From positions 1 to 62,740 of the forward strand of contig CAYWJU010000009.1 of the NCBI GenBank assembly GCA_964458645.1: a stretch of 62,740 bases of DNA, read 5' to 3'. The first letter of the stretch is position 1, and each line of letters begins with the position of its first letter. Below are positions 49,954 to 60,700 of the stretch, one piece after another. The position numbers and the translations under genes are program-made. The notes beneath the pieces are model-generated. The model did no database searches. It saw only the letters and a list, made by a program, of their open reading frames with translations, and was not told where the DNA came from. Source of the DNA: DAORHV01 sp964458645. Lineage in GTDB: Bacteria; Patescibacteriota; Gracilibacteria; Peribacterales; Peribacteraceae.

Positions 49954-51852
49954 TTACTCGGTTTCCTTCACTTCTTTGCCCTCGCGCTTGGCCTTCTTCA
50001 CGCGCTTGCGCTTGCCGCCGTCGAAGACTTCGGCGAATTCCTCGGCAGACATGGTTTCAATCTTCAGCAGCAATTCACACAGCTCGTCCATCTTCTTGCG
50101 GTTGTCTTGCACCATGCCCTTGGCGCGCTTGTACTGCTCGGCGATGTTCGTCTTCACGAAGTGGTCGATCTTGCGGGCGACTTCCTCGGAATAATTCCGA
50201 GAGGAGCCTAAGTCGGCGCCCAGGAACATGGAGCCCTGTTTTTCACCGTACGAAACAATGCCCAACTCTTCATCCATGCCGTAGCGCATGGCCATGTTGC
50301 GGGCGATGGCGGAAGCCTTTTCGATGTCGTTGGATGCACCTGTAGTAATTTCGCCGAAGATAATTTCCTCGGCAGCGCGACCGCCCAAGAGTCCGCAGAT
50401 TTGGTCCAGGAACTTGGTCTTGCTGGTGGTGTACTCGTCTTCCTTGGGCAAGAACCACGTCACGCCGAGCGCGAAGCCGCGCGAGACGATGGAGATTTTA
50501 TGCAATGGGTCGGATTCGGGGCACAGGTAGCCAACGACGGCATGGCCGAGTTCGTGGTAGGCCGTAATTTTCTTCTCTTTTTCCGTAAGCTTGCGGGACT
50601 TCTTCTCGGAGCCGATGGTGACTTTCTCCACGGCTTCCACGATATCCTCCTGGCTGATGAACTTCTTGTTCTGGCGCGCGGCGTAAATGGCGGCTTCGTT
50701 CATGACGTTCTCCAAATCCGCACCGGCCATACCCACCGTCTGGCGGGCGATGGTCTTCAAGTCGATGTCGCGACCCATTTTCTTGTTGCGGGCGTGGACT
50801 TCCAGAATCTGCTCACGAGCGAGGAGGTCCGGCTTATCGATGAACACACGGCGATCGAAGCGACCCGGACGCAACAATGCGCTGTCCAGCACGTCCGGAC
50901 GGTTGGTTGCAGCCATGACGATGACATTGGTTTCTTTATCGAAACCGTCCATTTCGGTGAGGATTTGGTTCAGTGTCTGCTCGCGTTCGTCGTGACCTCC
51001 GCCAAAGCCCGCTCCGCCGCGCTGGCGGCCGACGGCGTCGATTTCATCGATGAAAATGATGCACGGCGAGTTGCGCTTGGCCTTCATGAATAGGTCGCGG
51101 ACGCGCGAGGCACCCACACCCACGAACATCTCCACGAACTCGGAGCCCGAGATGGAGAAAAACGGCACACCAGCTTCCCCGGCAACGGCGCGGGCAAGCA
51201 GTGTTTTGCCGGTACCCGGAGCGCCGACCAAAAGTGCGCCGCGCGGAATCTTGGCGCCGATGGTGGTGTATTTCCGAGGATTTTTGAGGAAATCGACGAT
51301 TTCCTGCAGGTCTTCTTTTGCTTCATCGCAGCCTGCAACGTCTTTGAATGTGGTCTTGGATTCCTTCATGTCTGCCACGCGCGCGCGTGACTTTCCAAAC
51401 GACAACGCGGTGTTCTGACTGCGGGCAATGGAGCGGAATACCCACATGGCTCCGCCGATAATGAGCAGGAAGAAGATGAGGTCACCGATGTGCGCCTTGA
51501 AGAAATTCTTCAGCTCAATGTTCTCGATTTCCACCTTGGTCGGGTTGGAAGGATCATTCCATTCCAGGCGGGTAATGGTATCGGCCGTTTCCTTGTAGGC
51601 CTGAATATACGAACCCGACGCCATCTTTGCGTATACGTTGTTGCCGCGAATCAGAATACTTTCCAGATCGCGCGCGGCGTACGCATGCGTGACATCGCTG
51701 ATCGTTACGGGCTTGGCGGTGGCGTACTTCTCATCTTCGGTGCGCTGCGGAGCCGTAATGTAATACAGCGAACTGAGAATAAGGAATGCAATCAGCACCA
51801 CGGTAAACACCTGGTTCTGACGTCTGCGCGGCGGAAGCGAGCCAACGGCCAT
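49954..51852 (-). CDS. ftsH: ATP-dependent zinc metalloprotease FtsH
   Basis: 632 aa from MAVGSLPPRRRQNQ. A membrane-bound hexamer that degrades membrane and regulatory proteins. Two N-terminal membrane helices (VFTVVLIAFLILSSLYYI and IGDLIFFLLIIGGAMWVF) flank a small outside domain. AAA module: Walker A GAPGTGKT (about 210-217), Walker B CIIFIDEID, SRH ATNRPDVLDSALLRPGRFDR. Zinc site HELGH at about 433-437. All catalytic parts are intact and the length is normal. A TTG 39 nt upstream (51891) would extend the N-terminus; no clear -10 decides. Confidence 0.97.
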   Translation of the reverse strand: MAVGSLPPRRRQNQVFTVVLIAFLILSSLYYITAPQRTEDEKYATAKPVTISDVTHAYAARDLESILIRGNNVYAKMASGSYIQAYKETADTITRLEWNDPSNPTKVEIENIELKNFFKAHIGDLIFFLLIIGGAMWVFRSIARSQNTALSFGKSRARVADMKESKTTFKDVAGCDEAKEDLQEIVDFLKNPRKYTTIGAKIPRGALLVGAPGTGKTLLARAVAGEAGVPFFSISGSEFVEMFVGVGASRVRDLFMKAKRNSPCIIFIDEIDAVGRQRGGAGFGGGHDEREQTLNQILTEMDGFDKETNVIVMAATNRPDVLDSALLRPGRFDRRVFIDKPDLLAREQILEVHARNKKMGRDIDLKTIARQTVGMAGADLENVMNEAAIYAARQNKKFISQEDIVEAVEKVTIGSEKKSRKLTEKEKKITAYHELGHAVVGYLCPESDPLHKISIVSRGFALGVTWFLPKEDEYTTSKTKFLDQICGLLGGRAAEEIIFGEITTGASNDIEKASAIARNMAMRYGMDEELGIVSYGEKQGSMFLGADLGSSRNYSEEVARKIDHFVKTNIAEQYKRAKGMVQDNRKKMDELCELLLKIETMSAEEFAEVFDGGKRKRVKKAKREGKEVKETE

Positions 51853-51937
51853 AAAAGAGAAGTGGAACGGGTAGGACCGATGACGAATCAATGGACGCTA
51901 AGCCCTCTTATTCAACGACGAACGAGATCCCCTGTTC

Positions 51938-52432
51938 TTAGCGAGCGGCGGCCGATGACGATGCTGCCTTGATCATTGCTGCGGCGCTGGCCGGAGCGGA
52001 TGATGCGGCTGCTGGCTGCTGCGGCGTAAGCTGCACCGGAACGACGTCGATGATCAAGTCGCGGCCCGGATCGTACAGAATGGCGCGAGTCGGCGTGATG
52101 ATGAGGTGATCGCCGTTCTTGGCGTTCTTGTAGAAGTCATTGCGTGCCTTGAGCGTCTCGACATCGACGATGGTGGCGACGGTCGGATCGACATCACCGG
52201 GGATAACGAAGTGCTTCTTCACTTTCTCGATAATGCGCTTGGCAGCCTCTACGTTCTGCTGATTGCCAACTTGATTATCCTGCAATGAAACTTTCCCGAG
52301 TTGCTCTTCCAGAGCAACGCGCTGCTTGTAGTTCATAAAGGCCAGAACGCCGAGGGCAACAATGATGATGACGACCAAAACGGTGCGCATCTTTGCGTTG
52401 CCGGCTGCGGCGGTAGTGTGTTGCTGATCCAT
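51938..52432 (-). CDS. Single-helix membrane protein, unknown
   Basis: 164 aa. It starts MDQQHTTAAAGNAKMRTVLV; one membrane helix about 17-34, a short coiled coil (RVALEEQLGKVSLQDNQVGNQQNVEAAKRIIEKV), a small beta-rich domain (HFVIPGDVDPTVATIVDVET...GDHLIITPTRAILYDPGRDLIIDVVPV) and an Ala/Ser/Pro-rich tail. No family is recognised. The topology places the small domain outside. It lies upstream of ftsH on the same strand with an 85-nt gap, so a shared role in the membrane is possible. Confidence 0.7.
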   Translation of the reverse strand: MDQQHTTAAAGNAKMRTVLVVIIIVALGVLAFMNYKQRVALEEQLGKVSLQDNQVGNQQNVEAAKRIIEKVKKHFVIPGDVDPTVATIVDVETLKARNDFYKNAKNGDHLIITPTRAILYDPGRDLIIDVVPVQLTPQQPAAASSAPASAAAMIKAASSSAAAR

Positions 52433-52457
52433 TGGGAAATGTGGGGGAACGCCGGAA

Positions 52458-52486
52458 TTCTAGTCGCATCGGTCGGCATTTTCAAC
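52458..52486 (-). promoter_or_regulatory. Promoter of the 164-aa membrane protein
   Basis: Minus strand: TTGAAA (52481-52486), exactly 17 nt, TAGAAT (52458-52463); leader about 18 nt, pyrimidine-rich with no Shine-Dalgarno sequence. Confidence 0.6.
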
Positions 52487-52511
52487 GCTACGTTTGGTCC
52501 GGAGCCATTCG

Positions 52512-52520
52512 TGATAGGCT
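52512..52520 (+). promoter_or_regulatory. Extended -10 of the GT-C gene
   Basis: TGATAGGCT (-10 at 52515-52520), 9 nt before the ATG at 52530. Confidence 0.45.
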
Positions 52521-52529
52521 ATGAGCCGC

Positions 52530-53981
52530 ATGTCACAGAAGCATTCGCGGGAGTCCATGGAAATCGGCACCGACGGCATGGTTGTGATCGCTATGGTGGT
52601 GGCGGCATTCATGCTGCAAGTGTGGCACTTGAAAAGCGCGCTTTTGCCGGCAACAGACGAAGGTGTCTACGTACTCATCGGCAAGTTGATGTTGAAGGGA
52701 TATGTGCCGCACAGCGATTTCCCCATGTGGCACATGCCGCTGCTGCCGCTGCTGAGCGGCATTGGTCTGTGGTTCACCGGAAGCATGTATCCGCTGCGCA
52801 TCGTGTATCTCGCAATCAATTGTCTGGTCGCCATTCCACTCTTCTCTAGTCTGAAGCGTGTAACGTCCAGTCCGCTTGCGGCCATGACGGCAATCGCGTT
52901 CTATCTGACATTTCACGAGATGATTGACCATGACTTCCGGCTGTTGGCCATTCGTCAATTTGCCAATGTCTTCTTTATTCTGTTCGTGTGGGCCGGCATA
53001 TGCGCGTGGGAGAAACCCTGGCGTGAATGGGTGCAGCTGCTCTGCTGTATCGCATCGGCCATGACCTTCTTGCCTGCCGCATTGAACATTGCCGTTGCCG
53101 CTACAGGACTGGTGTTCCTGGCACCGAAGCAACACCGTATGGCGGTTGCAAAACACTACGGCATGATGCTGTGTTGTGCCGCCATCTGCGCGATCATGTA
53201 CCTGCTGGCAATGGACGGCGCTTTGCGCGAAGTAGTGTTCGATCAAGTCAGTCGTTTGCCGTTCTCGCGAATGGCACGAGTGACGCGCATTCTCCTGAAG
53301 CCCGATGCGCTGTTGGTGGCACTGGGAACAACGTCGCTGCTGCTTGGCATCTTCGTTCTGCCAAAACTGCGTTCCCTCTGCGCCGCCATGCTCGCAGTCG
53401 TCCTGATGAGCATGTTCCTGGCGACGAACTACTTCGATCATTACGTGACGATCGCCGGTCCGGCTCTGGCATTCGGCATTGCCATAAGCGTCCTGCTGAT
53501 TCGCGAGTGCGCCGGATTACTTCCTGGGCAGTTGCGCGATTCGGGAACGGTGATTGCGTGCAGCCTGTTGGTACTCTGGCAATTGTCGATCGTCTTGCCG
53601 ATTGTGAGCCGGCACCTCTACACACCCAACGACAGCGGCTACCGTGCAATGCTTGCAGTGCTTGCGCGCCAACCGGAGCCGGTACTGATCACCCAAGCGC
53701 TCTACGCAGTGGAAGCCGACCGCATGCCGATTCTTGGCGTCTTCGAGCAATTGTTCCGTCCTCCGGCAATGTTGAAGGTTCCGCTGGATGAAATAGCGGC
53801 GGCCGAAGCGGAAGCGTGCACCATTGTTATCGACCCGACCATTGCCGACGTCGTGAATACGGCGACACTCGCAAGCTGGAAGGAGCGTTACACGAGCGTC
53901 TTCAGGAACACTTTTGCGACTATTCTCACGACCGGAAACCCCGGCTGCGATGATCAACGAGATTTGGTACCACGCACGTAA
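52530..53981 (+). CDS. Multi-spanning GT-C-type glycosyltransferase (ArnT/PMT-like)
   Basis: 483 aa from MSQKHSRESMEIGTDGMVVI. About ten or eleven membrane helices. After the first helix the outside loop reads LLPATDEGVYVLIGKLMLKG, then YVPHSDFPMWHMPLLPLLSG. This is the DE(G/A)xY...G..PY.D..W.xPPL pattern of GT-C enzymes that use polyprenyl-phosphate sugars, with D43/E44 as likely catalytic acid. The C-terminal 100 residues are soluble. It would transfer sugars outside the membrane. Its 3' end overlaps the convergent ALG5-like GT2 by 28 nt; the two may form donor-maker and transferase. Confidence 0.75.
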   Translation: MSQKHSRESMEIGTDGMVVIAMVVAAFMLQVWHLKSALLPATDEGVYVLIGKLMLKGYVPHSDFPMWHMPLLPLLSGIGLWFTGSMYPLRIVYLAINCLVAIPLFSSLKRVTSSPLAAMTAIAFYLTFHEMIDHDFRLLAIRQFANVFFILFVWAGICAWEKPWREWVQLLCCIASAMTFLPAALNIAVAATGLVFLAPKQHRMAVAKHYGMMLCCAAICAIMYLLAMDGALREVVFDQVSRLPFSRMARVTRILLKPDALLVALGTTSLLLGIFVLPKLRSLCAAMLAVVLMSMFLATNYFDHYVTIAGPALAFGIAISVLLIRECAGLLPGQLRDSGTVIACSLLVLWQLSIVLPIVSRHLYTPNDSGYRAMLAVLARQPEPVLITQALYAVEADRMPILGVFEQLFRPPAMLKVPLDEIAAAEAEACTIVIDPTIADVVNTATLASWKERYTSVFRNTFATILTTGNPGCDDQRDLVPRT

Positions 53982-54676
53982 AGCGAGATCACGCACCAGA
54001 ACATTTGCAGGCCGTCGCGTACAACGTTGACCTTGGATTCCGGAACGGCGGTCCAGGTGAGCGGCACCTCGCTGATGCGATAGCGATGACGCAATGCCAA
54101 AGCCAATACTTCCACATCGAATGCAAAGCGATCGATGCGTTGCAACAGAAAGAGCTTCTTTGCGACATCGGCCTTAAAGAGCTTGCAGCCGCAAGCGGTG
54201 TCGTGAATTCCCGGTACCAACAAAGAACACAGGCCGTGATACAAACGACCGATAATGCGGCGATGCCACTGCATGGTAACCAGTCCGGCACGGCGCTCGA
54301 GCACGCGTGAGCCAATGGCGATATCGCTCCCGTCGCGTTGGAGCGCATCGAATAATTTACGCACCTCGGTAATGGGAGTTGCCCCATCGGCATCGTACAG
54401 AAGAACAAAGTCCCCCACTGCTTCGGCAACACCGCTGCGTACTGCGGCACCTTTGCCGCGATTCACCGGCAGCCGAAGGGAAATCATAGGCAATCGACTG
54501 GACCACTCGCGAGCAATGTCGAGCGTACGGTCATGACTGCCATCGTCGACCACTGCGACCTCGACAAGCTCGATACCCGACATGCGGCCCTCCTTCCATG
54601 CATCGGCAATGGAAGAAAGTGTTTTGCCCAAGCGGTCCTGCTCGTTGTAGGCCGGTATGACAATAGAAAGCCTCAT
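53954..54676 (-). CDS. GT2 family glycosyltransferase, ALG5/dolichyl-phosphate sugar synthase-like
   Basis: 240 aa. LSIVIPAYNEQDRLGKTLSS, VAVVDDGSHDRTLDIA, NRGKGAAVRSG, LLYDADGATPI (metal-binding DAD) and IHDTACGCKLFKADVA are the features of polyprenyl-phosphate glucosyl/mannosyl synthases. These enzymes make the lipid-linked sugar donor at the inner face of the membrane. There are no C-terminal membrane helices, so it is membrane-associated only. Together with the convergent GT-C gene this gives a plausible small surface glycosylation pair. TAAGCT ends 9 nt before the ATG. Confidence 0.88.
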   Translation of the reverse strand: MRLSIVIPAYNEQDRLGKTLSSIADAWKEGRMSGIELVEVAVVDDGSHDRTLDIAREWSSRLPMISLRLPVNRGKGAAVRSGVAEAVGDFVLLYDADGATPITEVRKLFDALQRDGSDIAIGSRVLERRAGLVTMQWHRRIIGRLYHGLCSLLVPGIHDTACGCKLFKADVAKKLFLLQRIDRFAFDVEVLALALRHRYRISEVPLTWTAVPESKVNVVRDGLQMFWCVISLYVRGTKSR

Positions 54677-54734
54677 GGGAAGCCTAGCTTAGACCTTCAT
54701 CGAAGCGGCTGAAAGCTCGAACGCCACATTGTCT

Positions 54735-57700
54735 TTACGGCTGCTCGGAGCTGGCCGAAGAATCAGCGGACGAGCTGACCGATGACTCGCTGGAAGCGCT
54801 CGAAGTCACAGCACTGGAAGATTCGCTGGACGTGACTGCGCTGGAGGACTCGCTGGAAGCAACCGAACTGGCAGCTTCGCTGGAAGCTTCACTCGAAGCG
54901 ACCGAGCTGGCGGATTCACTGGAAGCCGAGGAGCTGATGGACGATGCTTGTTCGCTAGACGAGGACGATGTCACTTGTTCGACGACCACCGTCTCGTACG
55001 ATGCGGGAATCACAAGGCTCGAGGGACCGGAAGCAGCGTCATACGTGAAGCTGAGAACTTCTTGGTTGGCCTGCATGATATCGGGGTGTGCAAACCACAT
55101 GGAGCCCTGATGGTAGCCATTGCAGGCATCCAACGAGTACGGGTCACGGATACAGGCATTCCAGACGTTATCGGCCACCGAGTACGGGCGACCCTCGGCA
55201 TCAACATGGAATGGAATCGCGGGGACTGCACCGACCTGTCCGGAAGCGGTGTAGGCATCACGCACACCCAGGGCAGTCCAGGAGAAGCGAACATCTTGCG
55301 CCACCGACTTGTCGCTGCGGATGACGAATCCGGTCTGCGACTGAGAGTCGACCCACCACTCCGAACCGACGCGGCTGTTTGGCGTGGCGTTGATGACCGG
55401 CGTGGAAACGAAGCCCGTTCCAAAGAGAACCGTCACGGCCTTGGAGCGAGCCGGAAGAATGGCAAAGCCGGCCTGATTGTTGCTGACAATGAGCTCACCT
55501 TGCACTTCAACGCCGCCGAGGAAGGTGGTGAGTCCGGCGATAGTGACGTTGCCGACCACTTCCAGCGCAGCGGCATCGGTAATGGTACCGATCTGCACCG
55601 TGGAGCCGGTGAAGCGCATGCTGCCGAGTGCGAAGTCGGTACCCGGCAAGATCGGACCATCAAAACGGATGGGTCCGCTCATAGCAGCCGCATGCAGCGT
55701 TCCGCCAATAAGTACGTCGTGCTGAACGGTAAGGGCTCCCGAAACGAGTAAGTCGGAGCCGACCGTCAGCGCGGAGGTGCCGCTGCGGGACAGGCCCAAG
55801 CGCGAGGCAATGGCACTCTGCAAACTCAGCGAGCCACTGCTTGTTTGCAGTGCGGCAAGAATATCTGCAGGCAATGAACCATTGGAGCCGATATTCAACG
55901 TGCCATCGGCCAAACGCTGGTTGAGAATGGCGTTGATCTCGGCGGCAAGATTCAGGCTCTGGACTTGCGCCTGCACCGCGGCAGAAACGGCACCGTTGAT
56001 GTTCGCACCGTTCATGGCCGTCTGGACCATGCTGCGGACATCATCCTCAATGTGCATTTCGGCAATGCTCTGCGTCACCTCGTTTTCGATCTTCTCCACG
56101 AGGTCGGACTGGTTGCGGCGCGTGATAAGCACATCGATGCTTCCTTCTCCGCTAGCGAGAGGGCTCAATGCCACACCGACGGTGGACTCACCGGCCTTGG
56201 CTTTGCGCACGAATCCGGGCTTGGCAGCTGTGGCGAGGGCGTCGCCCACGGTGATTGCCTGTCCGTCTTCCACAATGGCTTTGGCCGGCAGCTGACCGAT
56301 AAGACCGACGATCGTGCTGGTGGCATCGGATTTTGTGTCGGCATTCACGCCGCGGTACTTGTCGCCGACGAATGCAGGCTTGGTGGAAACGATACCCATA
56401 ACGTTGGAGTCGCCCGAGCGGTCACACAGTTTCACCGTATTCGACTTCAGCGGATCCAAACAGACGGCCTGTCCGGGCTTCAGGTTCGGTGTGGAAGCCA
56501 AGAAGCGTTCGGCATAGTCGGCGCCGCCGCCGGAGAAGCTGCCATCGGTGTACATGCTTCCGGCCGCATCCATGCGGAGAATCAGGTTGTGATTCGCGTC
56601 GCCGTAGCCGGTTGTGACATTCGAGAACACCTCCATGAGGTTGGCATCCGCCGAGGACGTCATGCCGGTTTCCATTTTCAGCAACGTGCGTCCGGTGCCG
56701 CCGCGAAGCAGCATTGTGCCGCTGTTTGCGAGCACGCCAGTTCCGGCGCGGTAGAGCATGGTGTCGAAGGTTCCGCGGTAACCGAACAACAAATGCGGAA
56801 CAATCTTCTGGCTACCCGTGCCGTTTCCGCGCCAAGAATCCAAAGCCAGCACAGTACCGGACATACCGCGATTCACGATGATCGCGCCGGTCATGCCGCT
56901 CACGGTGCTTCCGGAGCCGACGGTAATGGACAGCATGCCGTCGGACTTGATGCCGCCGACACCGACGTTAACGGAATTGAGAACGGTGAGGGTGTTGGCA
57001 ATGCTGGCATTGCGACCGACATACAGCACATCCACGCCCAAGGTGCCGATGCTGGCCGACGGAGCGTCGATGCCGTTGATGTCGTAGATGGTGAAGTCCG
57101 CACCAGTAACATCGGGCAAGCCGACGTACAGGAACTTGCCGGCAGCAATGACTTTGCGAGCAGATGTTGAAATATCGGCTCCGCCAACGACTCCTGGCAG
57201 TGCGACGTTGCTGATGTTCACGACGCGGAAGTCGTTACCGGAGGCGCTGGTAAGACCAAGGTAGGCGTAGCGACCGGCAACATCGACCGAGAGGACATCG
57301 GTGGAAAGGTCCAAGCCACCGACAGTGGAGATGGACGCCGGATTGCTAATGTCGAAGATGCGGAAGTCATTGCCCGAGACGCTGGCCAGACCGACGTAGG
57401 CATAGCGCCCGGCGATGCTGATGGATTTGACCGCCGTGCTGAGGCTGACGCCCCCCTTGTCGATAAGGTTGTTGGGGCTGGAGACGTCGATGACACGAAG
57501 TTCATTGGCACTGAAATCATCTTCAACGCCGAGGTAGGCATACTTGCCTTGCACGACAACCGAGTTGATGCCGACCGATGAACCAAGATCCATGGAGGAA
57601 ATGATTTTGGGGGCATACGGATTATTGATGTCGACAACGAAGAATTCCTCGGTGGAGAAGCCCGATGCCTTACCCACAAACAGGTGCTTGCCGGCAATGA

Positions 57701-60700
57701 ACAACGAGCGAGTTTCGGACATGCCGCCCACGTCCAACGAAGCGATTTGCACCGGAGCGGACGGATTGCTGATATCGACGACAATCAACGCCCTGCTGGT
57801 CGAGGTGAACATGCCCAAATACGCATAATTGCCGGACACCGCAATCGAACTGATATTGGTTTCCATGCCGAGCGTGGACACGATCTTCGGTGACAAGGGG
57901 TTGCTGATGTCGACGATGCGGAAGCGTGCACCTTGCTGGGCGATGTAGGCGTAGCGGCCGACGATCACGGCGTCGTTGAACTGTGCGCCGAGGTTCACGC
58001 CGGACAGGGTGCGGACGTTGCCACCAGCCACGTTGAGAATGCTGCCGCCGGAGACGGTGAGTTTCTGGCCGGGGGTGTTGGTGCCGATACCAACCGAGTT
58101 CCACGCATTGGATGCAAAGAACAGAGGCTTGCTGCCGGTGCCGGTGGCGATGAGCGTGGTGCCAGAGATGGAGCCAACGACTTCAAAGGCGGATTCCAGC
58201 GTGTTGGTGCCGATACCCACACGGGAGGTGGAAGCGTCGAGGTAGAAGGCATTGTTGTTGGTCTGCGAACGGATGGAGAAATCGACGTTGCGGTTCAGAG
58301 CATTGAAGACGGTCTGGCCGGAGAGCGAGAAGGTAATGTTGCCGCCGCCAAGATCCAAGCTGCGTCCTGAACCGGCGCCTTCCCAGATGAGTGCTCCCGA
58401 GGATGTGAGGCGCTGTTCGGCATGCAGGTGACGACCGGAAGCGGTGTTGATGATGCGCAGTCCCAGCGTGTTGCCGTTACCGGAAGTCATATCGATGACG
58501 AGAGCACCGGTCATGGTGTCACCTTGCTTCTTCACGTAGCGGGCGTCGCCCAGGCGCAGGGTGGCTCCAGAGAACGAGCTGGTGCCGACTTCGGGAGCGG
58601 AGCCTCCGCCTCCGGTCTGGTCGGTTCCACAGGAGAAGCGCTTGGTAGCGGCATCCCAGAGCAACTTACTTGTACCGGCCGTGTCGCAATCCACCAATCC
58701 CGCACCGCCGAAGGTGGTTGCGGCGTAGAGGTGGGTTCCGGAGATGGAGCGGGTGGCGAAGAGGTTCTGGCCCGAGGCTGTGCCGAGGATTTCGAGTGTG
58801 GCGCCGGAGATGGAGCGGTTCACGACCAGGGAACCGGTGACGGAAGCGTTGCCGGAAATAGTGAGTGTCTTGCCGGAGATGGTGCCGACGACATCGAGGG
58901 AGGTTTTGGGCGTGACAGTGCCGATACCAACACGGTTGGCGTTCGCGTTTACAGTCAACGTGTTGGTGTCGAAGAAGGCTCCCGAGCTGAAGCGAGCGGT
59001 GTTGACGATCTTGAGTGTTCCGGAAGACGTCAGGTCCTTTTCAGCGTGGATGATGTTTCCGGAGGCGGTCTCGATGATTCTGAGGCCGAGGAAGCCGGAG
59101 GTGAGGTCGATGGTGAGCGCACCGGTCATGGTGTCACCTTGCTTCTTCACGTAGCGGGCGTCGCCCAGGCGCAGGGTGGCTCCAGAGAACGAGCTGGTGC
59201 CGACTTCGGGAGCGGAGCCTCCGCCTCCGGTCTGGTCGGTTCCACAGGAGAAGCGCTTGGTAGCGGCATCCCAGAGCAACTTACTTGTACCGGCCGTGTC
59301 GCAATCCACCAATCCCGCACCGCCGAAGGTGGTTGCGGCGTAGAGGTGGGTTCCGGAGATGGAGCGGGTGGCGAAGAGGTTCTGGCCCGAGGCTGTGCCG
59401 AGGATTTCGAGTGTGGCGCCGGAGATGGAGCGGTTCACGACCAGGGAACCGGTGACGGAAGCGTTGCCGGAAATAGTGAGTGTCTTGCCGGAGATGGTGC
59501 CGACGACATCGAGCTTGGCCTTTGCGCTGGTTTTACCAATGCCGACATCTCCGCCGTTCAGGTACGAGGTGCCGTTGCTGTGGATTTGCACGGCGGTGCT
59601 TCCGGCGCTGAATAATTCAAGATATGGAGTTGCGCTGTTTCCTGCGAGAAGGATGCGCTCCTGCGTGCCGCTGATGCCGAAGATTTCCAGGTTGTTGTCC
59701 TCAATGTGCACTCCGGTCAGGGGGCTTTCCGTGCCGAAACCGACGCGGTTGTTCGCGGCATTGATGAACACGGTGTTCGTATCGAATACGGCATTGCCGG
59801 CGACAATGAGCCTACCCGAGCTGGTGAGTGTCTGCTCGGCATGCAAGTGGCGGCCGGAAGCGGTGTTGACGATGCGCAGACCCAAGGTATTGCCGTTACC
59901 GGAAGTCATATCGATGACGAGAGCACCGGTCATGGTGTCGCCCTGCTTCTTTACGTAACGAGCGTCACCGAGACGGAGTACTGCACCGGAGAACGAGCTG
60001 GTGCCGGCCACGCCGGTGCCGCCGGTCTGGTCCGTTCCGCAGGAGAATTGCTTGGTGGCGGAGTTGTAGAGCAGCTTGGAAGTCGTGGCGTTGCTGCAGG
60101 AAGCAAGACCTGCGCCGCCGAAGGTCGTGGCGGCGTAGAGGTGGGTTCCGGAGATGGAGCGGGTGGCGAACAGGTTCTGGCCGGAGGCGGTGCCGAGGAT
60201 ATGCAAGGTCGCTCCGGAGATCGTTCCCTGTACTTCCAAGTCGGCCTGCGGCGCTGTGGTACCGATGCCGACACGGTTGGCGGCTGCATCGACGAACAGT
60301 GTGTTGGTATCGAAGGTGGCATTGCCAGTCACTGCCAATGTGGATTGCAATGTGGTAGCACCTTCCACAATCAACGTGCCGGAAGACGTCAACGTGTCTT
60401 GCGCACGCAACGTTCCACCGGAGATATTCGTAACCTCCAATCTCTTGCCTGAGGTATTGAAATACAGCGGTGCGAGTGCATCGGATCCGCCAACGGCCAA
60501 GTCATCTGCAGTAGCAGTGAGGTAGGTAATGACACCGGCATCGGTCCACTTGGAAGAGCTGCCGCCTCCACCTTCGTCGGTGGCGCAGAACAGGTTACCC
60601 TGTGCGTCCGCCTTCACGGTGTTGTTGGTGTTGCAGTTGGCCAGTCCAGAGACCGTAAGAGCAGATCCGGAAGCCGTTCCCTGCACGTCGAGCTTGGCTT

